Assembly: GCA_947478755.1 (NCBI GenBank)
Contig: CANJXH010000004.1
Span: forward strand, 1-46,730
From: Betaproteobacteria bacterium
Lineage (GTDB): Bacteria > Pseudomonadota > Gammaproteobacteria > Burkholderiales > Rhodocyclaceae
DNA length: 46,730 bases
Direction of reading: 5' to 3'
Positions 37,222 to 46,730 of this stretch are shown here, in pieces. A program made the position numbers and the translations under genes. The stretch's first letter is position 1. Each line of letters begins with the position of its first letter. The notes under the pieces were generated by a model that saw only the letters and a list, made by a program, of their open reading frames with translations, was not told where the DNA came from and did not search any database.

Positions 37222-38279
37222 TTTGCGTTCTCCACTGAGGTATTGAGTTCGGCCATGTAATTGGGGTCGGGCGAGGGCATCATGCCCATCGCGAAAGCAA
37301 GTATGTGTTTGCTGAAGTGCAGTACTTCGGTTGCCGTCCAGCCGTAGCGAATAGGGGCGCGCGGGTCGTCGTGCAGCGCGATCACCGAGTGGTGGCTGTA
37401 GACGACTGAGCGCAGCGCTCGCACCAGGCCGTAGAACTGCACCGAGGCGAGGGTCACGTCGGCGCCGCCGACGCTGCGGTAGTAGTCAATGGCGTGTTGC
37501 ATGCTCCACACCGTTTCGCCATTCCGCACCACGGTCGGTGCGAATTCCTGCATGAAGGCGAAGTCGGCCGACGGGTCACCGATGTGCGCCTCTTCCCAGT
37601 CGCTCATGGCGACCATCTCCTCGCCACGGAAGATCTCTTCGCCAAGGCCATTGGTGCCCTTGCACAGGCATATCTTTGGGGCGACCGGTGCACGCGCCTT
37701 CAGCCATTCGACGGCTTCAAGAAAGATCGGCAGCGGCTCGATGCGCAGGGCCTCGAACGATGCAGCGATCGAATCAATATAGGCGACGGTGCATTGTTCA
37801 AGGTTCGGCGCCACGAACAGGTGCTGATCGAAACTCAGTGCCTTCCAGTCGACGGAATGCACCAGGGCCAGCTTGCGCATGTGCTCCCTGGAGATGCGAA
37901 TGCGCAGCTCGTCGAACTCGGGCGAAGGGTCCTTGAAATGTGCGACGTTCCAACTGCCTTCGACCTGCTCGCGCACATAGAAGGGCCGGCTGGTGAGCGC
38001 TGCATCGTCCTCCCACCACAGGGCCTTCGCCACCGGCACGCTGGTCTTGCCCAGTTGCCGGTACATGAAGAATTCCTGCGACAGCGGCGTGTAGTCGACG
38101 CTGCCCGATACCGGGTCGCGGCGGAACACGAGGCGCTGTTCGCCGTCAGCCGAGCGGAAGCTGACGAACCAGGTTTCGCGCGAGGTGCCGCGACCGAATT
38201 TTTCGATCGCGGTAACGACGCATTCCTTCCCGAGCTTGCGCGTCAGATAGGGGCCAACAATGTCAGGCGTGAATTGCAT
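37218..38279 (-). CDS. APH/ACAD10-like phosphotransferase-fold protein, copy 2
   Basis: EKFGRGTSRETWFVSF...LVFRRDP...KICLCKGTNGLGEEIFRGEEMVAMSDWEEAHIGDPSADFAF; catalytic loop non-canonical. Confidence 0.85.
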   Translation of the reverse strand: MQFTPDIVGPYLTRKLGKECVVTAIEKFGRGTSRETWFVSFRSADGEQRLVFRRDPVSGSVDYTPLSQEFFMYRQLGKTSVPVAKALWWEDDAALTSRPFYVREQVEGSWNVAHFKDPSPEFDELRIRISREHMRKLALVHSVDWKALSFDQHLFVAPNLEQCTVAYIDSIAASFEALRIEPLPIFLEAVEWLKARAPVAPKICLCKGTNGLGEEIFRGEEMVAMSDWEEAHIGDPSADFAFMQEFAPTVVRNGETVWSMQHAIDYYRSVGGADVTLASVQFYGLVRALRSVVYSHHSVIALHDDPRAPIRYGWTATEVLHFSKHILAFAMGMMPSPDPNYMAELNTSVENAK

Positions 38280-38300
38280 GTGAGCTCAGTCAGCGCGAAC

Positions 38301-39368
38301 TCAGGCTGCGACACTCTCGACCGAGGCATTCAGCTCGGACATGTAGTTGGGGTCGATCGGCGGCATCCAGCCCATGGCGAAGGCCAGAATGTGCTTGCCG
38401 AGGTGCAACACCTCGGTGCCGGTCCACGCCTGGCGGATGGTCGCCTCGTCGGGGCTGTGTACGCAGGCCGCAGCTTGGTGGGCGAACACCACCATCTTAA
38501 GGGCGCGCACCAAGCCGTAGAACTGCACCGATGCCACCGTGACGTCGGCACCGCCGACGCTGCGGTAGTAATCGATGGCGTGCTGCAGGCTCCACACCAC
38601 CTCGCCATCCTTCTTGATGGTGGGCGCAAAGTCCTGCAGGAAGGCGAAGTCCGCCGCGGGGTCGCCAATCTGGGCTTCTTCCCAGTCGCTCATCGCCACC
38701 AGCTCCTCGCCGCGGAAGATTTCTTCGCCGAGGCCGTTGGTGCCCTTGCACAGGCAAATTTTGGGCGCCACTGGCGCCCGTGCCTTGAGCCACTCCACCG
38801 CTTCGAGCAGCACCGGGATGGGCTCGACGCGAAAGCCTTCGAAGGTCGTCTGCAGGGAGTCAATGTAATTGACGGCGCTGGTTTCGACACTGGGCGCGGT
38901 GGTCAGTACCGTGTCGAGCTCGAGCGCCTTCCAGTCAACCGCGTGCACCAGGGCCAGCTTGCGCATGTGTTCCTTCGAGATGCGGATGCGCAGGTCGTCG
39001 AACTCGGGAGAGGGGTTGGAATAGTTGGCGACGTTCCAGCTCCCTTCGATGTGCTGGCGCACATAAAAGGCCTGGTCAGTCCACTTCGGGTCTTCTTCCC
39101 ACCACAGCGCCTTGGCGACCGGCACCTGGCTGCGGCCCAGGCGTTCGTAGATAAAGTATTCCTGAGACAGCGGCGAAGGGTCGGTGCTGCCCGCTGGCGG
39201 GTCGCGGCGGAACACCAGATGCTCCTCGGCACCGCCGCCGGACTTGAAGGTCATGAACCAGGTTTCGCGCGAAGAGCCGCGGCCGAATTTTTCGATCTCG
39301 ACAACCTCGCAGGGCTTGCCCAGTTTGTGGCTCAGATAGGCCGCAACATTGCTATTCGTAAACTGCAT
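38301..39368 (-). CDS. APH/ACAD10-like phosphotransferase-fold protein, copy 1 (tandem paralog)
   Basis: EKFGRGSSRETWFMTF...LVFRRDP...KICLCKGTNGLGEEIFRGEELVAMSDWEEAQIGDPAADFAF. Confidence 0.85.
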   Translation of the reverse strand: MQFTNSNVAAYLSHKLGKPCEVVEIEKFGRGSSRETWFMTFKSGGGAEEHLVFRRDPPAGSTDPSPLSQEYFIYERLGRSQVPVAKALWWEEDPKWTDQAFYVRQHIEGSWNVANYSNPSPEFDDLRIRISKEHMRKLALVHAVDWKALELDTVLTTAPSVETSAVNYIDSLQTTFEGFRVEPIPVLLEAVEWLKARAPVAPKICLCKGTNGLGEEIFRGEELVAMSDWEEAQIGDPAADFAFLQDFAPTIKKDGEVVWSLQHAIDYYRSVGGADVTVASVQFYGLVRALKMVVFAHQAAACVHSPDEATIRQAWTGTEVLHLGKHILAFAMGWMPPIDPNYMSELNASVESVAA

Positions 39369-39406
39369 TTACCTCTCCTCACAGGTGCCTCTGGTTTTGT
39401 CGCATT

Positions 39407-40258
39407 TTATCCGAGCAGTTGCTGACGCATTATGAAGCTCATGCGGAATTTGGGATTTTTAACCGCGTGTAACGCTTTGGCGGCCAGGCTTCGCCGGGCA
39501 TCGACATCACCAACCAGCGCCTCACAGGCGTCGACGAGTTGGTCGTAAGTGACGGCCCTGATCCCGGGCAGGAGGCGAGCATCGATCTCGGTTTCATCGT
39601 TGCACTCGCTGACGACAGCCTTGCCATTGGCCATCAGATGCATCACGCGCAGCGCTTCAAAATAGCCATCTGCCTGCTGATGCATATTGAGTACCACCTT
39701 GGCCCGGGCAATCCACTTATCCCGCTCGACACCGAAGACACCACGCAATGCCATGACATTCAGCCCACGCGCTACGAGCGCCTTGATCACTGCCTGCCGC
39801 CGCTCGGTCAGCAGCCCGTAGAAAAGCACATCGACGTCCTCGCCGGCGGACGCGATATTGCTTAACTGCGGCATATAGCCAACCGGCACATGTGTCGCGG
39901 AATGGCTCACCCCTTCGCGATGCAGCCACTCGACATTGCGCGCGTGAAAATCCCAGACGCGGAAACGACGCAAGAGGTCGAGATAGCGCGGGACATGGCA
40001 GGGATAGCCCGGCAGCAACTGCTCAAGGTTGTAGATGATGGTATCGGCAGGCAGGAGGTCTTCCATGCCCGGATCGAGATGATGTGCCCCGAAAATGATC
40101 GGTGTCGGTCCAGGTTGCACACCATTCTGGACAAGCACCGCATTGATGCCAAGCTCGGCGAGGCCGAAGCGCGTGGCATCGATGGCCTCGCGCCAGGACT
40201 CCGCGTAGATGAAACCCTTCGGGCGAATCACGACTATCTGGAATTCACGACCCGCCAC
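39407..40258 (-). CDS. Glycosyltransferase-like protein (GT-B / CgeB-like)
   Basis: DVDVLFYGLLTERRQAVIKAL...RAKVVLNMHQQADGYFEALRVMHLMANGKAVVSE; GTG start 12 nt after the metH stop. Confidence 0.65.
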   Translation of the reverse strand: MAGREFQIVVIRPKGFIYAESWREAIDATRFGLAELGINAVLVQNGVQPGPTPIIFGAHHLDPGMEDLLPADTIIYNLEQLLPGYPCHVPRYLDLLRRFRVWDFHARNVEWLHREGVSHSATHVPVGYMPQLSNIASAGEDVDVLFYGLLTERRQAVIKALVARGLNVMALRGVFGVERDKWIARAKVVLNMHQQADGYFEALRVMHLMANGKAVVSECNDETEIDARLLPGIRAVTYDQLVDACEALVGDVDARRSLAAKALHAVKNPKFRMSFIMRQQLLG

Positions 40259-40270
40259 GACTTGCCGGCC

Positions 40271-43966
<3,696 letters not shown>

Positions 43967-43980
43967 GACGTTTCACGTTC

Positions 43981-44020
43981 CAAAAAACAAAAACCCGTTC
44001 GGTGCAATAACGAACGGGTT
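43981..44020 (-). terminator. Intrinsic terminator in metH leader (putative riboswitch expression platform)
   Basis: Minus strand: AACCCGTTCG-TTATTGCAC-CGAACGGGTT followed by TTTGTTTTTTG; between the SAM-II-like aptamer and the metH ATG. Confidence 0.82.
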
Positions 44021-44032
44021 TGGGTAAATCAA

Positions 44033-44092
44033 CTCGCCCGCTTTAGCCGTATTTTTTGCGCGCCCGCAAGCTGAGATTCAAATCGGCGCTTC
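44033..44092 (-). ncRNA. SAM-II (SAM-alpha)-like riboswitch aptamer upstream of metH
   Basis: Minus strand GAAGCGCCGATTTGAATCTCAGCTTGCGGGCGCGCAAAAAATACGGCTAAAGCGGGCGAG: P1 GCGCC/GGCGC and the recalled SAM-II signature GATTTGA...GCTTGC...AAA...GCTAAA. Confidence 0.75.
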
Positions 44093-44224
44093 CTGCAAAA
44101 TTCAGTGCTGACGATACGCGACAGGACCCGAAAAGTCAATCTTCACGCGGCATTTTCGGGGTTTCACGGGTATATTTCGCCCACCCATCTGATGCAAAAT
44201 TGCTCGATCTCAAAGGAGAAAACC

Positions 44225-45256
44225 ATGAGCCGCCTTGGCCTCACCATGCCCATCCTCAACCAGCCGTATTCGAACTTCCCCATCTTCGCCAATCTGGCCG
44301 ACGAAGCCGGCTTCGATTCGGTGTGGGACTACGAGTTCTATCGCAACCCCTTCATCATCCACGCCCTGTGTGCCCAGGTGACCAAGAACATCAAGCTCGC
44401 CACCGGCCTCGCCGCCGCTGTCGGCCGCTCGCCCTTCGAGATGGCAAACGCAGCGCTCGACGTCGAGGAACTTTCCAAGGGCCGCCTGATCCTCGGCCTC
44501 GGCACCGGTGGTGGCGACTGGGCCGAATATTTCAACGGCAACGACATCGATCACCCGGTCACCCGCATCAGCGAATACATCGACATCCTGCGCCTTGCCT
44601 GGAAGCATCTCGCCACCGGCGAACCTGCTTCGTACAAGGGCAAGTTCTATCGCTTCGACAATCCGCCGATGAATATCTTCGGCCTGCGCCGCGACATCGT
44701 GCGTACCGATGTCCCGATCTATGTTTCCGGCCTTCGTCCCAAGATGGCCCAGCTCGCCGGCGAAAAGGCCAATGGTTTCCTTGGCTTCCTGATGACACCG
44801 AAGTTCATCAAGGAAGTATGGGAACCCAATGTGGTTGCCGGCATCCAGAAGGCCGGGCGTCAACGCAAGGACGTAGAGACCACCGCGCTGGTGCTGTGCA
44901 GCGTATCGGACGATCGCAAGGAGGCGCTGCGCCGTGCCCGCATCAATGTCGGCCTCTACGTCTGCTATCCGGTCGGTGAAGTGGTCATCAACCACATGGG
45001 CCTGCAGGATGAACGCAACGCCGTGTTGCAGGCGCTGATGACCGAAGGCCCCGCCGCGCTCGAACGCGTGACCTCGGATGCGCTGGTCAAGGCCTTCAGC
45101 ATTGCCGGCACCCCGGCCGAGTGCCACGAGCAATACCAGCAATACAAGGAAGTGCTCGACCACGTCGTGCTGCACACGCCCTATGTGCCGCCGATCGCGC
45201 AGGCCGACAGCGAAGACGCCATCCGCAATACGATCAGGGCTTTCGCTCGCAGGTAA
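44225..45256 (+). CDS. LLM class flavin-dependent oxidoreductase (luciferase-like)
   Basis: MSRLGLTMPILNQPYSNFPIFANLADEAGFDSVWDYEFYRNPF...LILGLGTGGGDWAEYF; preceded by RBS AAAGGAGAA. Confidence 0.87.
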   Translation: MSRLGLTMPILNQPYSNFPIFANLADEAGFDSVWDYEFYRNPFIIHALCAQVTKNIKLATGLAAAVGRSPFEMANAALDVEELSKGRLILGLGTGGGDWAEYFNGNDIDHPVTRISEYIDILRLAWKHLATGEPASYKGKFYRFDNPPMNIFGLRRDIVRTDVPIYVSGLRPKMAQLAGEKANGFLGFLMTPKFIKEVWEPNVVAGIQKAGRQRKDVETTALVLCSVSDDRKEALRRARINVGLYVCYPVGEVVINHMGLQDERNAVLQALMTEGPAALERVTSDALVKAFSIAGTPAECHEQYQQYKEVLDHVVLHTPYVPPIAQADSEDAIRNTIRAFARR

Positions 45257-45286
45257 GCAGTTGACCCTGAATTGACGCTGAAAGCA

Positions 45287-45312
45287 AAAAGCCGGGGCAA
45301 CCCGGCTTTTTT
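45287..45312. terminator. Bidirectional intrinsic terminator between convergent genes
   Basis: AAAAGCCGGG-GCAA-CCCGGCTTTTTT. Confidence 0.85.
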
Positions 45313-45336
45313 GGGCGCCCGACAGCTACGCTGCGC

Positions 45337-46149
45337 TTAGTTCACAGACTTGACCATTCCGCCATCAACCCGGTAATTCGATCCGGTGATGAAGTCGGTC
45401 AGCGGGCTGGCGAGGAATGCCACCAGATTGCCGACATCTTCGCAACTACCGAGCCTTCCCGCCGGCAGGTCGAAAAATTCGGCGCAGCGCTGGTCGACCA
45501 CGGCTTCGTCGGTACCCCAGCCAAATTGTGCAGCGAGTCCGTCGACCAGTTCGCGCTTCAGCAATGCCGTCTTGATCGGGCCGGGCGATACGCAATTGGC
45601 GGTGACGCCCGTCCTCGCCAGCGCCTTGGACAGACTGACCGTGTAATTGATGATGGCGGCCTTGGTCGCGCCATAGTCAGGCATCTGCGCAATGGGCTGC
45701 GCGCCGGCGGCACTTGAGATCATGATGATCCGGCCCCACTTGCGCTGCTTCATTTGCGGCACCAGCCGGTGGATCATGCGTACGCCGGACACCACATTGT
45801 CATCGTAGATCTTGAGGAAGTCCTCTTCCGTCGTATCCATCCATTCCACTGGCCCGCGCGGATTTCCATGTCCGGCGTTGTTCACGAGAACGTCGATGGC
45901 ACCGAACGCAGCCAGCGCGGTCTCGGCAACGCGGTCGGCATCGGCTCGACTGGACAGGTCACCGACCGTCGCGACCGCTTCACCACCCGCACGACAAATT
46001 TCATCTGCAACTGCCCTGGTGCGGACTGCATCACGCCCATGCACAGCAACACGGGCGCCTTCCCTTGCCAGCGTCTTCGCAACCACTTCGCCGATGCCGG
46101 TATTGCTCCCGGTCACCAGGCAGGCCTTGCCTTTCAATTGCAGATCCAT
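45337..46149 (-). CDS. SDR family oxidoreductase
   Basis: LVTGSNTGIGEVVAKTLAREGARVAVHGRD, NNAGHG, ISSAAG, YGATK. Confidence 0.9.
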   Translation of the reverse strand: MDLQLKGKACLVTGSNTGIGEVVAKTLAREGARVAVHGRDAVRTRAVADEICRAGGEAVATVGDLSSRADADRVAETALAAFGAIDVLVNNAGHGNPRGPVEWMDTTEEDFLKIYDDNVVSGVRMIHRLVPQMKQRKWGRIIMISSAAGAQPIAQMPDYGATKAAIINYTVSLSKALARTGVTANCVSPGPIKTALLKRELVDGLAAQFGWGTDEAVVDQRCAEFFDLPAGRLGSCEDVGNLVAFLASPLTDFITGSNYRVDGGMVKSVN

Positions 46150-46211
46150 ATGTCACTCCTCCTGAATGCGTTTGTAGTTGTGTCGCGACTTGTCGTCACT
46201 CGAAATACACT

Positions 46212-46703
46212 TCAAGGTGCCGACTTCAAATCGGCCTGCCCTGTCACCGGATTGGCGGGGAAGGAGTTGTGCTCATGGACGATGATCCACTTGCCCTTGA
46301 TCTTGCGCCAGACATCCGTGCTGCGGATGGTGAACTCCATTTTCGGTCCGCCTTTCAACTGGCCCCCGGCACGCATGATCGCCATCGAATAGGCCGCGTT
46401 CTTGCCCAGCAGCACCGGCTTGATTTCAAGGTACTCGCAGATCGGCGTGCCCTCGAACATGTCCTTCACTGCCGAGTTGTCCTTTTTCAGCTGTTCGAAG
46501 TTCTTCGCGCGCGGTGGCGAGAAGTCGAAGTCCACGAAACGCGGATCATTCCACAGCGGCGCCATCATGGCCTCCGCATCTCCGGCGACAAAGGCCTTGC
46601 AACCGTCATTCAGCGCCGCCTTGATCTGATCTTCGTCAGACATCGCGGCTGGTGCATTGATCGCCCACAGGCAGGCCATTGCACAGATGATTTTTGCTTG
46701 CAT
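46212..46703 (-). CDS. Exported NTF2-like/SnoaL-like protein
   Basis: Signal peptide MQAKIICAMACLWAINAPAA; DEDQIKAALNDGCKAFVAGDAEAMMAPLWNDPRFVDFDF...RSTDVWRKIKGKWIIVHEHNSFP. Confidence 0.75.
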   Translation of the reverse strand: MQAKIICAMACLWAINAPAAMSDEDQIKAALNDGCKAFVAGDAEAMMAPLWNDPRFVDFDFSPPRAKNFEQLKKDNSAVKDMFEGTPICEYLEIKPVLLGKNAAYSMAIMRAGGQLKGGPKMEFTIRSTDVWRKIKGKWIIVHEHNSFPANPVTGQADLKSAP

Positions 46704-46730
46704 CTTCTCCTCCTTTTGATGTGACTAATG

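Noticed and set aside
37494-39425. 643-aa plus-strand ORF antisense to the tandem phosphotransferase genes
   Set aside because: Exact antisense of two well-supported genes; composition (His/Arg/Val/Gly rich) is typical of antisense ORFs in high-GC DNA.
43981-44220. Cobalamin or SAH riboswitch upstream of metH
   Set aside because: Leader is too short for a cobalamin riboswitch and the sequence blocks I can see match SAM-II better than the SAH motif; a covariance search is still needed.

Overview
This is a 46.7-kb, GC-rich, gene-dense proteobacterial chromosome segment. Gene content (DUF1840, PA2778/PA2779 pair, DUF3683 FAD/Fe-S fusion) suggests Betaproteobacteria, but that is inference. I support about 38 protein-coding genes. 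I saw no rRNA, tRNA, CRISPR array, prophage or transposase. From left to right the content is: a Tad-like pseudopilin cassette; a Sel1-repeat protein; a GT-C/TPR membrane protein; a PAP2 phosphatase; a three-gene operon (class III nucleotidyl cyclase, cNMP-binding SLC13 permease, ABC-substrate-binding-like protein); the PA2778/PA2779 pair; a DUF3683 oxidoreductase; a CSD-TM-Excalibur protein; GST; DUF1329; a DEDD exonuclease plus DUF4126; MATE; ilvA; a methyltransferase; a PatB/MalY-type lyase; an HDOD + PAS/GDDEF/EAL pair; 5-FTHF cyclo-ligase; Slt; cca; DUF1840; a SET-domain protein; a minus-strand run metH - glycosyltransferase - two tandem phosphotransferase-fold paralogs - small helical protein; and an LLM oxidoreductase, SDR and NTF2-like protein. 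The best leads are: (1) a SAM-II-like riboswitch with an intrinsic terminator directly upstream of metH, possibly controlling a five-gene directon; (2) tandem APH-fold paralogs whose catalytic loop HGDxxxxN is replaced by KGTNGLGE in both copies; (3) a translationally coupled cyclase / cNMP-binding transporter / periplasmic-binding operon whose cyclase has a non-canonical substrate-specificity residue. All calls are from reading the sequence; no searches were run.
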